This document shows, piece by piece, positions 1-12,721 of a stretch of 64,000 bases of DNA. The DNA comes from Pleurotus djamor. Lineage: Eukaryota > Basidiomycota > Agaricomycetes > Agaricales > Pleurotaceae. Position 1 is the first letter of the stretch. The number at the start of each line of letters is the position of its first letter. The stretch is taken from contig JAPEVF010000058.1 of the NCBI GenBank assembly GCA_029747585.1, positions 1 to 64,000 on the forward strand, given 5' to 3'. Both the position numbers and the translations under genes were made by a program. Under the pieces are notes generated by a model. The model saw only the letters and a program-made list of their open reading frames with translations, searched no databases and had not been told where the DNA came from.

Positions 1-1237
1 GGGATGGAGTGATCCCGGTCTGTGGTTAAGATCTCGGAGTGATCCGGCAGCAGTCTAGGTTGACTGGCTGGCCGTTAATGAGCTAATGGTTGCTCCCGCA
101 GATTTCGTGAGTTTTGGAAAGCTTCTCCCATGGCACCGTGAATTTTTGGGATTTTTATTGTTATTTTGTATTTGCTAAGTCTCAGTCGCGAGGGGGTGTG
201 TTGGAGTTTGAGAGTTATCCCGAGACGCGACTAGACTTGATGCCTGATTACTCATCATATTTGAATAGGAGTTTCTATATTGCTTATTTTATTCTAGACT
301 AGTCTACTTGTACTGTATTTAAGGCCGCGGATGTTGGCCTGTTCCAATGTCGATTTCTCGTATCACAACAAGGAAGGAATGCGACCGCGCGAATGTACAG
401 TGACGAGAAGACGACATTAACGGTCGGGAACTTGGAAGAAAACGTCCGATTGAGCGCTTGTCTGGCGCTTAGCGATCTTTCCCCTGGCGATCTTCGTTAT
501 CATCGAACTTGGCTGGCATGCACCTCCGGAGGGCAGGCGACGATACTCCTCAGACATAAGGAAGCTAGCAAAAACCGCTCGATCCAACCTCATGAAAGCC
601 AAGGAATCGATGATCCCTCCGTCGATATGGTCACGCGTGTAACTCTGACTTTCCGACTGCGGCTGGCCTCTTGGTGTGCTTTGGGTGTACTCGGTGATGA
701 CAATAGACCTCCGAAGTAGGTAAGCTCTTCCCTTGAAGTCGGCTTGGAAACCAACTTATCTTTTCGCTTGCGTTTCCTCCGGTGTTCATGTGGTGTTCTT
801 CAGAAGTGCTGAAAACTAAAGGACGACTGTTTTCGGAATGTTTCGCTTCTAATCTTCATAGACTCCGCTCAGTCGCCCATCAGACATCACCGGTAATGTG
901 GACGATATTTCTTGACGATGGTGATGAGGAAGGATCGATATTAAGAGGAGATTGAAGGACTCAGGGCTTGTGGGCGGGTCTGTGGGTCCGTGAGGACAAG
1001 GACGCGACCGGTCTCGTGTGAGTTGATGAAGTCGTGTTTTGTTGTCTTTCTTGTGATCATGCTTAATCCGTATTGTTCTAGGAAGTTCCTCACCGCTTGG
1101 GCCTGTGGTAGTGTGCGTTAGATGAAGATGGTTCTCATAGCATCGTCTGGTTCTATGAAAGATATCTTTGATCGTTACGTTATGTGAGTACTTCAGTGGG
1201 GGTTTCGCTCTCCTTTGAGCTATGTTAGCGAGACACG
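1..1237. other. No recognisable gene
   Basis: Only short open frames are present (for example about 108 codons at 393-719 on the plus strand). None shows a domain or motif I recognise, and no convincing exon chain links them. The left edge of the window may cut a gene. Confidence 0.5.
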
Positions 1238-1374
1238 ATGTCCGATGAATACGAACCTTCTTCCGTGGAGTCTCTTCTAGAAGTCGTTATAAAAGAAACG
1301 GGTGTCCTCCCTAGATACTTCAAATCGAATAGCTGTGTCCTCGTAACTCTTCTTCCTCCAAGACTCTTCTAACT

Positions 1375-2257
1375 ATGCGCTCGTTCTCTTCCCGTGGACC
1401 GAAAAAGCCGCACCCAAGCAGGCGACCGAAGCCAAAACCAACCCCGGAGCCGATATCAATGACATCGACGACTCTGATTACTCCACCCTGGAACCGGACT
1501 TCGAAACCTCAGACGTCCATAGCCACAAGTCATACAACCGAGTCGAGATTGAGAAAGGCTGAACCGCTCATTTGGGAGATAGCCTCTTCTACGATCGACA
1601 TCCTCGCGACTGTCGGTTCGCGTGTCCCTGGACTCAGCGAAGTCGCGAAAGTCACGCTCAGAATTATTGATAAAGCTAAGGTATGATGATTTGCCATGAC
1701 CCACGCACTGAGTATTGATCACGGCCTGAGCAGGCTACTAGAGAGAATCGGCAATCGTTGGTTACGCTTGGTAAATCGGCGATTGCCCTGATCGAAGAGG
1801 TTGGGGATAAAATCAAGGAAGAATTGGACGCACATTCGTTGGATCAAATGTCCAATAGTTTTGCAAACGATTATTCAAGGTTGGCTAGGTGCGTTCTCTC
1901 ACGCAAACATGGATTGGTGGTTAACAATTGATGCATATGGTAGCGCTCTCCTGTCAGTCACACAAGAGATCGAAATACTGCTGGATAGATCACGTTGGGA
2001 GAGGATACTGTATTCAACCATCGACAAGGGGACTATAGCTCGCTTGGGTAAGGAGATAGACGGTGCGAGTACCGCATTCACGGTGTGTTCCATTCTTTCC
2101 CAATTCTGAATAAAGCTAAGTTCTTCAACGTCCTTTGTAGAATAGGAATACAGTGGCTATCAGAGCTGCGTTGGAAGCTGTTAGTAAGAAAGGGTTGAAG
2201 CCGTCTTCGGGCCCAGCGCGTACGGCCATTCGTATTTTTTCCCTTCGTTTTCCCTAA
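1375..2257 (+). CDS. Solo MLKL-N-terminal-like helical bundle protein
   Basis: Four exons fit well: 1375-1680, 1734-1888, 1944-2082 and 2141-2257, all with GT...AG introns of 53-58 nt and a stop at 2255. The first roughly 60 residues are basic and Pro/Ser-rich. From about residue 63 the protein is amphipathic helix: a helix ending in VPGLSEVAKVTLRIIDKAK, then LGKSAIALIEEVGDKIKEEL, then LDRSRWERILYSTIDKGTIA and a last helix VAIRAALEAV. This order and spacing match the N-terminal four-helix domain that basidiomycetes share with MLKL and HeLo-like cell-death proteins, usually at the N-terminus of NLR-like or kinase proteins. Here the stop follows the domain, so it is either a solo domain or a truncated gene; no NACHT, kinase or WD40 sequence follows. 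Recognition is by pattern, not by a search. The start at 1375 is the first ATG in frame, but an ATG at 1238 in another frame could belong to an upstream exon. Confidence 0.55.
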
Positions 2258-3112
2258 GCTTATGACCATCTTGAACAGCCTCCCCTAACACCGTCCAGTT
2301 TAACGTGAATATCATCCAAAACGCCTTCGCTTTCCTCAGACGTAAGCCGCCCCCTCTCAATCCGTTTAACCATAATTTTCTGATGTTCCGACCTCCCACC
2401 TTAGCGCCAAACCCGTTACGATCAAATTTCGACCGTCAGTAATCCATTTACCCCCACGTCAATTTGCTACGGCAACAGCCTCCGTGGGTGACGGACCGAG
2501 CGTCCGCGGAATCAATCATACCTTCCGCCAATGGAACCAGCTCGTCGTTTGTCGCCGACTTTACCGTTAAAGGTATCCATCATTTGTGGGTCCTTTGGCC
2601 CCGAGGTGGTCTTATGGTCTAGTTAGCCGATGTCCTCAAGGCGATCGTGCTCGAATCTGGCTAGGACCTTTCGGCGATGGCTTTGTTTCTTTAAATATAG
2701 GCGACGGTCTAAAAAAAGTAGACATCATTGACTGCGTTGGATCGTTGATTCATTCCTCGCTAAATTTAAATATTGTCCTGTCTATCGGAAATGCGTGAGG
2801 TAGGCGAAGCATCTTTTATTATGAAACAAGCTGGTGAGGGATCAGCGAGATCGATGGCACGGAAATGGTCGCCCCCAGCTGGACGTGTGTGTACATAGGT
2901 ACAGGTACCCAGTCGTTGGGTTTCTTTTGAGGTTCAAGCTATCCGAGGGTGCGTTCTCCGAAGCTCGGGTACACTTCAGGAAAGAAGGTGACGTCGATAC
3001 TATGATTCATGAAACACGTTCAGGTGAATATATTCGAAGCAAATCGGTGGGAGGAGAAGTAAACCCTATCTCCCCTATACTCGGCGCCTTCGGCTTCCCA
3101 CGGTTCATTTGC
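2258..3112. other. Possible decayed 3' extension of the MLKL-like gene; nothing recognisable
   Basis: After the stop at 2257 the sequence contains short broken frames only. A 70-codon open frame at 2586-2798 (plus strand) has no match I recognise. This could be a degenerate C-terminal region of the upstream helical-bundle gene, but I see no conserved motif. Confidence 0.35.
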
Positions 3113-4310
3113 TCAAGCGACGACTTTCCTCACGAAGTCCCACATCTTGTCCAACCTATACATCCCATCCTTGTCGAATCCGTGCTCCACGACCATTTCA
3201 CCATCGAAAACAAGGCCTAGCGCTCCATCAGAGTCGAACCCCTTGCTTTTATACGCGTCGACCACGTCTAGCGCTTGTTGGTAGGGGACGCGCGTATCAA
3301 TGGTCCCGTGCACGATGTACGTTGGCGGCGGCGTAAAGCGGCCAATTTTTACCTGCGGCCCAACGCTAAACTCCCGAGGAGAAATACCCGTGTCGCGTAA
3401 GAGAAGATCGGAGAGGATGCCTCTGCGCATTTCCAACTGTGAGTCATTAGGTGTAACAAACCCGAAAAAGTCAACTTACTCTTGTACCATGTACGTGTAG
3501 AAGATGGATCTTGGGCTGTCCGAAGCTGAGAGGCATGTCTTTACGCTGCTCGGATCCACGTATTGAGCAACCTCATCGTGGCCTATCACCCGATCGAAGT
3601 AATTTACGCCGTCTGTCTTCTTCTCTGTCCAAAATGGATCTAATAAATCCGTTATAGGGTATATCGCAGCGATCCCTGCTATCAAAGCTGCGGGACTTTC
3701 CACTCCACATGCGGCGTACCCAATGCCAGTACCGGCCAAGAGAGCCAGCCAGCCGCCAGCAGAACTGCCGCTGACAACGATCTTCGTACCGTCTACTCGG
3801 CCTTTCGTCGCGTTTCGGAATTCGGAGGAAGATGCGATGAAGCTGACGGCTGAGGCACAGTCGGATAGGATAGCAGGAAAGCGCGATTGAGGGGCTAAAC
3901 GGTAGTCGGCGGAGACAACGCAGACGTTGTGGCGCTCGGGTGCAAGGTAGAGGTGAGGCGTAATTGCTTTTGGCGCGGAAATTAGATCTGACCCTAGTAT
4001 CTACGCGCAGCCTCGCACCTTTTCTCGTACCCTTGATGCGTATGAACGTCGACCTCAGTCAACGCCGCTGCCCTCGGATACTTCATCTGCTTACCTGGAT
4101 CAACCCTCCACCTACGGACGTTTTCAAGAGCAGTTTTCATGTAAGTAAGACATGTTCCACTCTCGATGTCAAACATGTCAACTTACCATGCCACCATAGG
4201 ACGACCGGCAAATCGGTCTTGCTTTCATCACTGGGGAGGTACACGTCCATGCTGATATCCAGACCATCCACGTGTTTGTATACTAGTTCAATAGGTTTTG
4301 GTGAGCTCAT
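3113..4310 (-). CDS. Alpha/beta-hydrolase, hormone-sensitive-lipase-like esterase
   Basis: Reading the minus strand, an ATG at 4310 opens an exon ending at 4187 (donor gtaagt). A tiny exon at 4111-4095 completes the HGGG oxyanion motif. A long exon from about 4000 carries the nucleophile elbow GSSAGG, and a last exon (3436-3113) carries HGTIDTRVPYQQ and a His in VEHGFDKDG. HGGG plus GxSxG with a late Asp and His is the signature of the HSL/alpha-beta-hydrolase-3 family, which hydrolyses small carboxyl esters. There is no signal peptide, so a cytosolic enzyme is likely. The catalytic Ser is in GSSAG and the likely acid/base residues are the Asp of GTIDTRV and the His of EHG. The protein is about 340 residues, normal for the family. 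Natural substrate cannot be told. It stands alone, on the strand opposite the GH15 gene. Confidence 0.85.
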
Positions 4311-4329
4311 CTTCTTGTCTCTACAAGCC

Positions 4330-6070
4330 CTTTCGGTCTGATGCTGGGGGGATGAATCAGTTGGTACTACGGTTGATCGATCCTAAGTACTGGCATCAGC
4401 ACCACCTGGGAGCGCAAGCCTACCGCATCTTCGGTATTGAGGATTACCGAGTTCTATCCGCACACGCAGAAGCTGCGACGAGGGAATGTCCACCACGATG
4501 ATATCAGCCTCTGGGTCTTTCACACAAGGCTTTGTACAAGCACCTTCGATATGACGAGTCGGCCTTATCCAACTCGTGGATGAAGCCGCTGTTACCGCGA
4601 CTTTTTACTGGACCTGCCCAAATCCTCTGCGAACCATGCTCTGCTTGGACCACATCCCTAACCCAGGTTAACTACGAACCAGACGCGACGGACTATCACA
4701 GGCGGGCCGTAGGCGTCCTGGATTACCATCATTCCCAGCCTATATCCGTACCGTTCTTCTCATTGTTGGATGGAAGACGCATGGTACTCCATGCGAGTAT
4801 GTCACCCAACGGTCTTAACGCGTATCGCTGTCTAGTCATGGGTTCCGGACTTGATGCTCCTGAGCTGAGAGCCATTACACGAGTAGGTCATCACCACCGG
4901 GGTGATCGTCTTATTGCACAGTTGCTTCGTTATCGGTGCGAGTCAAGCTGTCGTCCTATCCGAACGACTCGTACGCGTCTACCCACGCAGTCGCGGGCAA
5001 CAGACCATGATCGCTTGGCCTGAATTCGAGTCGTGCTTCAACGATAGGGCTAGTGCTGTCGGCGGTTGTGATGGTATCGAACCATCACTCTTCGTGCCAC
5101 TGTTCCGTCTTTTACCTCCCCGTTCGGGGTCGTCAAGCGTCGGACCCAACACGTCCTCCGTCGTTCAGGCGGCTTGTCACCGATGTCATCCCCCCTACCC
5201 TGATTTTGCTATTCCGTTCATTGTCGGGGCCACACCAACGCCCCACAACCTTTTACCACGAGCTAAGGGTTGATGCAGCTCCCAATGCATGACCCAGTGT
5301 ACCGCTCCATCAACCCTCGTACACGAGGCTCAGCTTCTCCTGCGGGATGATTGACCTTTCGACCTCTTCCCAGGTTACCGCACCGGAGGTGTCTACGAAT
5401 GGGGACATCAAACTGCGGAAGGTGCTTCCAGACTTGGCTGTGGCCGTTATCCATCAGTTTGCGTCGATGGTTTTGTGTGCATGATTTGGACATCTTTCTG
5501 TTACTCAGATTCCAAAATGACATCACCTCCCATACCAAGCTTGGTTCTCTTCTCCTTGTAACCCACTCTCTGCTACAGAAACTGTTTCGGCTCTTCCTTA
5601 CGACTCTCCATCATGAATTCATTGCCCATTTTTTCTCGTTTGACTTGGATTGTTATGGACGCTTTACGACTTGATCTTGGGCCATCATCTTGCTCTCCAG
5701 GCTACGATCTATTCTAGTTTTGTCCGTACCTCACCGTTGTCGAGTCGCGGTTCCCTTGCATTCCTCGTCCACATCTGATGATTGCCCTTTACCTCGGCCT
5801 CATGTAACCCCACATTACGTCGCTATTCGTGTTGGTCAATCCACAGTGGTTCCTCTATCATTGACTATCAGTGGGTTATGTGAAGCTATGCAAAGAGTTG
5901 AGTGTTTCTCAATCAGTCGCGTGTTCATGCTTTTAACACCGTGGGTCAGACTCACCTTTATCCATCACCGTATCCGTGCATCGATAGTGATGGCTACTGA
6001 TCCATGCACTGTCTGAACGGACATCGACGGCCTCAAGAGAAAGATCATAGGGGCCCACCGAGCGCCAACG
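4330..6070. other. Intergenic region with no recognisable gene
   Basis: About 1.7 kb separates the esterase from the GH15 gene. The longest open frame (4532-5023, plus strand, about 163 codons, CTG/GTG/ATG starts not decisive) has no motif I recognise and is rich in Arg and Ser, typical of chance translation in C/T-rich DNA. I looked for reverse transcriptase, integrase and transposase motifs and saw none. Confidence 0.5.
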
Positions 6071-6078
6071 TCGAGACT

Positions 6079-6085
6079 TATAAAT
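6079..6085 (+). promoter_or_regulatory. TATA-like element upstream of GH15 gene
   Basis: TATAAAT lies 126 nt before the GH15 start codon, followed by a C/T-rich stretch and the context AAAATGAGC at the start. The distance is compatible with a core promoter, but no transcription start is known. Confidence 0.35.
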
Positions 6086-6210
6086 CAATGATTGGCCTGC
6101 GCCGCCGCTATAAGAGCGATCCCATTCGTCTCTCTCCCCTTCGTCAACCACAGCAATCGTAGTCCGTCACCGCCATCTTAGCTAAAATCAAAGCCCCCTC
6201 GCTAGCCAAA

Positions 6211-9200
6211 ATGAGCATCAATACATTTCAACCCACCAAGAATAGGGACTACATCGCTATTGCGGATCATGGCTTGTGAGTCCTCCTTTCCTTCAGCATA
6301 ATAGCGAGTACCTCACTGATTGAGATGTCTCGAAGGATCGGAAACTTAAGGACTGCGGCAATGGTACGTTCGCGCCCATCTATATGCCCTTCTCCGATGG
6401 ATTGAAATATGGGAACGCTAGGTTAGCATCGACGGTTCAGGTGTGTGCTCATCTTAGGTGGAATCTTATCAATCTAATCTTATCTATCACGGTCATCCAA
6501 GTTGAAAGCTACTGTGTCCCCAATTTCGACTCCCCGTCCATTTTTGCGCGAATCCTCGATAAGGACAAGGTGCGTCGTTGAGAGTAGCTTGGTTTTCCTC
6601 TATTCCGCTCTGCTGACGGATGAGCTGCTCTTAGGGTGGCCATTTCTCGATCACACCAACGGTCCCATTTACCACCAAGCAAAACTACCTTCCTAGTTCC
6701 AATGTACGTACACTGAGCCCTATTTTTCTTTTCTTTGTGTTCACTCACTCAAATCGACTCATGCGACGCCACTTACGCTTGTCTAGATCCTGCAAACGAA
6801 GTACGCCCGCTCTTTCTCCGCAATGTCTTCTCATGCTAACCATCACATTCCATGATTCTTCCTATCTCGTGGCCGGCTACCTACCAACTTGACATCTTGA
6901 TATTTCGTGCGACGCAGGTTCCTGAACGACGGTGGTGTTGTTAGTGTAACTGGTACGTTATCTGTGATGTCATAACCCTCTTTCCACGTCCATTGTCCTC
7001 ACGCAGAATACCACTCTACGATTTCCGTGGACATCTCTCTCATTTCACCTATCTCTTGCTTCGGTTAATTACGTTTTCATGCAGATTTCCTACCACGCCC
7101 CCTCCCTGGAACAACCAAACCACTCTTACAGTGGCTCGTTCGCCGTGTTGAGGTACGCCTCATCCTATCCCACCTACTCCTCGCTTACCTGTCAGTAGGT
7201 TATCCGAGGGACTGTTCCCCTCGCCGTAGAGTGCGCTCCCGCTTTCAATTACGCGCGCGACTCGCACGACACTAAGATAGTCCCCGATACCTCGGCCTCC
7301 AAACACCATGACGCAGGGAGGAAAAAGGTCGCATTTACGTCAAAGGACTTGGAATTGGATCTGAGATATGTTGTCGAGAGCACATTGGTGCGTCTCTTTC
7401 CACGGAGCGTGTCATCACTAAAGTCTGACTGCATGAATAGGACAATGTTCCTGTCCCTGCCGTCGATTTCATGCTCCTGGACCTCTCCTCAAAAGGACAC
7501 TTAGGCCCAGGGGCTTCATGCGATCTGAATCTCGTGGAAGGACAAGTAGTCACTTTCGTTTTACGCATTCCACCGTCCGGCACAAATGGTGAAACAACTG
7601 GTGCAAAGCCTGCGTCAGGCAACGATCTTCGTCAGCATGGCCCTGGAATGACCGCGAACAATGATGTGGCTGAGGACGACGTATCCCCCTACGGTTTGAA
7701 GATGCGTGTAGTGGAGGATCCGTTATTGACAGTGGTGCGTGTTTCCACGTTGCCTTCGCGTTCGTTGTTTGAGAACTTCCCTTTTTTCCAGGACCTCGTT
7801 CACGGGCTGTTAAATGTATGTATGCTCATGTCAACGCTCCATACCCACCTCTCTCAGCCTTTCCCATAGTCAACTCTGAAGTACTGGCAGTCTTGGATAC
7901 GGCAGTCCACTTATCAAGGTTCATGGAAAGAGTCCGTTCACCGAAGTGCGCTGGCGCTGAAGTTGCTCATTTTTGAACCAACTGGTGCGCTTCCCTTCTT
8001 CGTCTCTGTGGCTAACATGCTCAAGCTGTATCTCATGGACAGGTGCTGTTGTGGCCAGCCCGACGTTCAGCTTGCCCGAGTACATCGGCGGCACTCGAAA
8101 CTGGTTTGACCTTTGTCTGAATGATTAATCAAAGACCTTATCAATTCTGGCACCAGGGACTACCGCGCCTCATGGATCAGAGACTCTTCGTTCACGTTGT
8201 ATGCTCTCCTACGTCTAGGTTTCACACAGGAAGCCAATGGTGTGTTACTTTAAGCCCATGAAACACATAGCTGACGCTGATCAAATTCCTTGCTCAGCGT
8301 ACATGGAGTTTATCTTCGACCGACTGCGTAATAAGAACCCTGATGGGAGCTTGCAAATCATGTATACGATTCATGGTCAGCTTACATCGTGCTTCAAAAG
8401 CCTACCATCACATTCATCGCGGTTTCATTGCAGGTGGGAAAGATCTCGAAGAAATTGAATTGACCCATCTAGATGGTCACAAGGGCTCGAAGCCTGTGCG
8501 GTAAGCTCGTTCCCGTATGCGATGGTCAGCATTGCTTGACTGTGCTTTCAGGATCGGTAACGGCGCAGCTGATCACATCCAACTGGTAAGTCGAGTGTTT
8601 TAGTTACTCGTTACAGTGATTGAATTTATTCCTAGGATATCTACGGCGAACTGTGAGTGGCATTCACATGCGCTCGCCTTCTTCGGGAGATGAGACTGAA
8701 GTTCTGTCTGTCCTCAGTATGGATTGTATTTACCTTGGTCAAAAGGTACGTCTCATCCTCCTGTTCGAATCTTGAGTTGACCTGTTCCGCATTCAGTTCG
8801 GTAAACCCTTGGTCAGTGTCAATGTTCTGTTCATTGAGCCGCGCTCACTCAGACACTCGACCCCAGGGCTATGATGACTGGTGCGTCCTCTTATGTCCTA
8901 TCACTGGTTTTCGTTGTCTTGAATGCGTACAGGGTCCTTGTACGGGAACTGTGAGTAGCACATTCTTCCTTCCACGCATCGAACTGACAGTAAGGCCCAG
9001 CGTCGACTGTAGGTTATTATCTCCCTCGGATGACTCCCGAATCTGAATTTTTCCTAGTCGTTGTTGATCACTATCAGGACCCCGACCTGTGAGTTTCTAC
9101 TCTTCGGTCGTTCTTCTCGCATTGAGTAACTCTGCACTAGGTCCATCTGGTGCGTTGACGCCATCCCTGAACCCTTGCTACCAGTAACGTTTTGTGAAGG

Positions 9201-10430
9201 GAGGTCCGAAACAAGAAGCGTCACTTCACGGTTAGTGTTTGTACATCCATTTAGCGGCGCACATTCTTATCCCAACCTTTTCTGTAGTACTCCAAGGTCT
9301 GTCTGTCATCATCTGTTACGCCTTGATAAGGATGATCTCAAATGAGGACTAGATCATGCTATGGTGAGCTCATCACAACTCCCTCACAGTTTTCAGCTCA
9401 CCATGATTCCATCTCAGGGTGGCCATCGATCGCGGTGAGTGTCAATTATCCCTCGCGTATGATAGACAGCTCTATAGCTCTCTTCTAACCAGGTCTTCGC
9501 CTTTCCGAAAAGAGATCACTGCCTTGCCCGAACCGTAATCAGTGGATCACTGCTAGGGACATCATCTACGAAGACATCATGCACAAGGCATGGAACAACG
9601 AAGGGAAGTACTTCGGTCAGAGCTACGAAGACAAAGACGTCTTGGACTCCGCCGTTTTGATCATGCCTTTGGTCTTCTTCATGCAAGCTGTGAGTGACGC
9701 TTGCTGCCTTCTGGTACTAACAGCCGATTGACCACTCTTAGTCCGACCCTCGATTCACTAATACCCTCAAGCAGATCTTGAAGACCCGTGAACGAGGCGG
9801 TCTCATGTCTAATGTACGTTCAACCCCTCAAGTCCTTTCGTTCGGTCTTCCCTGACTCCTGGTGCAGAATCTTGTCTTTAGATACGACGTTAGTAAGTCA
9901 GACGATGGCGTCGGTGGCGAAGAAGGAACATTCTGTTTGTGCACGCTTTGGTACAAACCTCATCACCTTCCGAGTCGAGATATTCGTTAATGCGAGGTAA
10001 CGATGGATAGGTGTGTTGAGGCTCTGACTCGCGCTGGAGAATATGACCGCGCGATGCTCTCTCGTGCCGTGTCTATGTTCGAGGTCAGTTCGCTCCACTC
10101 CTTCAATCATTTCAGTCATCTCGTCTAAATATTCACGCGATTCTAGGACTTCCTCCTCTTCCTCAACCATGTTGGCTTGTGCACGGAGGAAATATCCGAT
10201 GCCGGTGAAGGGTACGTTCAATTAGCTCGTTATCCGTTCGCCCTTGTATTCATGACGACGAATAGACTTGGAAACGCCGTCCAAGGTTTCACGTAAGTGC
10301 TTCTGTTCGATTTGATGCCTTCCTGTGTATGTTGACTGGGTTTACCCCAATTATTCTGGTTATCTATAGCCACGTTACCCTCATCTCGGCAGCCTATAAC
10401 TTGTCAAGAACCATGAGCAGGGTTCGCTGA
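6211..10430 (+). CDS. Glycoside hydrolase family 15 (glucoamylase/trehalase-like)
   Basis: The start is ATG at 6211 and the stop TGA at 10428-10430. The gene is cut into more than 20 exons, some of only 10-20 nt. The first exons give [14 protein letters not shown], then [20 protein letters not shown] and GGHFSI, the N-terminal GH15 superfamily signature. Later come [26 protein letters not shown] (usual position of the general acid Glu) and GGEEGTF followed by LVEAL (usual position of the general base). These motifs match the bacterial-type/trehalase-like GH15 group rather than classic secreted glucoamylase: no signal peptide and no starch-binding domain. It probably acts on alpha-glucosidic sugars such as trehalose or malto-oligosaccharides inside the cell. 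All splice junctions I tried are GT...AG and keep the frame, so the gene looks intact. The substrate is not decided by sequence. Confidence 0.9.
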
Positions 10431-11136
10431 AGATGAGGTTGGGATGAATGACTGTGACTATATGTACTACTCTACTCTATGCTTGTATTTGGGAAATGTA
10501 AGATTGAGTGATGCGTTCTGGTTCTACTCTACTTCATGAGAGTTGAATGACTGGCCTTGAGGGGTGGGGTGAGGGGTTTCCTGATACATGAATGGTCTAT
10601 GATAGACAGCTCAGTCTGAAAAAATGGCAATGAAACAACCATAACTTCGTCCCATTGATCAAAAGTAGAAGGCGCATGGGAGACATACGTGCGATTGAGA
10701 CAGTTGGACGTTGCTTTCCACAGAGGAGCCGACGAAAGTAGATGCTTCAGCACCAGAGTTTAGGCTACAATAGCCGAGGCAGACAATATCGAATTCGACG
10801 GCGTGGGTGGTGAATAAGGAGAATAAGGATTAGTGAAAAAGTGGGGATGTTCCGTGGCTGCAAGAAAGGTGGCGTGTTTTCAACGACTATAGATAGACCC
10901 GAATCCGAGTGAGGTGATTAAGAGTCAAACAAAGGCGGGAACGGTCCAAGAAAGCGGTCTAACTTGTGTTTTCGATTGCATTCCGTCGAGCCGTTGAGAA
11001 AGCAAGAAGCAAGAAAGGTGTGTGGACACGAGAGCTGCGAGTAAACTGTAATACTAGCCCACAGAAAAGTGATGGAGTCAGAACATACTAAACCATCACA
11101 AAAATGGAAGAGACTTACTCGCCCCAAAGAAAGAAT
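10431..11136. other. No recognisable gene
   Basis: Region between the GH15 stop and the next minus-strand gene. Short frames only; likely holds 3' untranslated sequence of both converging genes. Confidence 0.4.
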
Positions 11137-11791
11137 CTATCTCTGGAGGTTCCCGTCGACGATAATTCTCGAGACTGCTCGGGAAGGGTAGGCTCGACTA
11201 GGACCCATACATGGGGCAACACTTGAGGACCGTTCTTGAAGTCCGTGCTCCACCCGATAATCATTTTCAAGTGGCTCGACTTGATCAGCGTGTAACATGC
11301 GATACGACTTGTTATATCCCCGCTCTGTGTATCGATTGACATGGCGGATGGTAAACGCAGGGAGTTCGTCTGGAGGGACACCAGTCGAACAGCGTTTTAA
11401 AACAAATCCCTCCGCCCATGGACCGTATTCTTCGTCCCTCGCATGCCAACGACGCGCTCGTACGCGGTCACCCACCTAAAACATCGACATGTGTCAGTGT
11501 CGGAGTCAACGGGACACTAGATTGTGAGGAAGATACCTGAACATCTTTGCAACTCTGATAAATGGCCTCAATGTATGAGGAATGGGAGGTGGAACGAGGG
11601 CCGGCGTTGGGTCGGGTTGGTGCTGTGCGACCTCCAGGGACCATCTGACCGAGCAGGGACTGCGTTGTCGAGGAGTGGGTCTGAGGGATGCATGCAGGTA
11701 GCTTGCCATGTGCCTGCTGAGACTTGGTGGGATGGAGGTTTCCAAGAGAACCAGAAGTCAACCCGGGCTTTCTAGGGCTACAGGACGTCAT
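11137..11791 (-). CDS. Unknown protein with possible SH3/Tudor-like segment, copy 1
   Basis: Two exons are clear on the minus strand. The upstream one (to about 11537) ends SSYIEAIYQSCKDVQ; an intron of about 60 nt follows; the second exon reads GDRVRARRWHARDEEYGPW and ends at the stop at 11137. Its paralogue at 18174-18959 shares this structure, the same intron position and the same C-terminal ending (SVAPCMGP...SRAVSRI). The GDxVRARRW...YGxWxxG pattern recalls small beta-barrel domains of the Tudor/SH3 class found in chromatin proteins, but this is only a resemblance. The start codon is not resolved: 11791 is the first ATG in the frame, and more exons may lie upstream. Function unknown. Alignment to the paralogue is the main support that it is a real gene. 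Confidence 0.5.
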
Positions 11792-11829
11792 TAGAGTGTG
11801 GAGAGTATAGAAAGAGCAAAGAGAAGGGA

Positions 11830-12715
11830 CGAGGGGGACTGGAGGGCTTACTTCGAGGCTTTTGAGGGTATTCTATCAGTGAGGATTGCTTGAAGCTTCG
11901 GACAGCGGGAGCGTGGGGGAAATAAAACTTAAAATTGCGCACAGGGATTTAGGGAGTAGATCGCGCTGCCGAAGAAACTGAATTCCCTTCAACGAAAACG
12001 GTTGTTCAGCGAGATTTTATTGAACACGTACTTTAGGGATGTGTAAACTCATTTTACAGATTGTAGTCAATGGGTCTCTCGGAAGAAGAAGGGGAGGTAT
12101 GTCAATACAGCTTCCGGAACACTCTCCAGGTGCTCGGGTGGGAACGCAAGTCATATTGTTACTACCACCAGCACCAGCCCCTTCAAATGGGGATGAATGG
12201 GCGAGAGCCATATACAGTACATATAGAAGCAAAAAAGGCTTGCTTCGAAACAGAACACCAACAGAAGCCAAGAGGCCCTGTGAATCCATCAAACATTCTT
12301 TGAAGGAACAGTCAATGGTCGATCTTCTGGGGCATTTTATCATTGTGAGGGTCAAGTGAGGGTGGTGCTGAATGCTCGAAGCTTGGTCACCACATAAACT
12401 ACACTAGACGGGGATCAGAACATGTAGCGACGGGCTCCGAAGACAAGCTGACGTGCCAAAACACGGGTCAAGTACATATTCAACGATGTAACAGTCTTTG
12501 CATATCACCTAGAATTCATATTATCTGAACTACGTAGAGTATATCTGAGCCATCACCGATGAATCCCTCCCCTAAAGGACAAGATTCGCAGGTCCATAGT
12601 TCGACATGGCAACCAGCTTTGGATCTTGACATGTGAGCAGGAGGGCTACAAGGGATGCTAGTTCGTCATCCCGTTTGGGGAAGGCTTCATCGAGGGTACC
12701 GCAAGATGAACGGTA
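11830..12715. other. No recognisable gene
   Basis: Open frames overlap on both strands at 12017-12359 with no motif or paralogue support. A short A/T-rich stretch lies near 11930-12060. Nothing else seen. Confidence 0.4.
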
Positions 12716-12721
12716 GAGCTC

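Noticed and set aside
4330..6070. Possible retrotransposon remnant
   Set aside because: No reverse transcriptase, integrase or protease motif and no terminal repeats found by eye.
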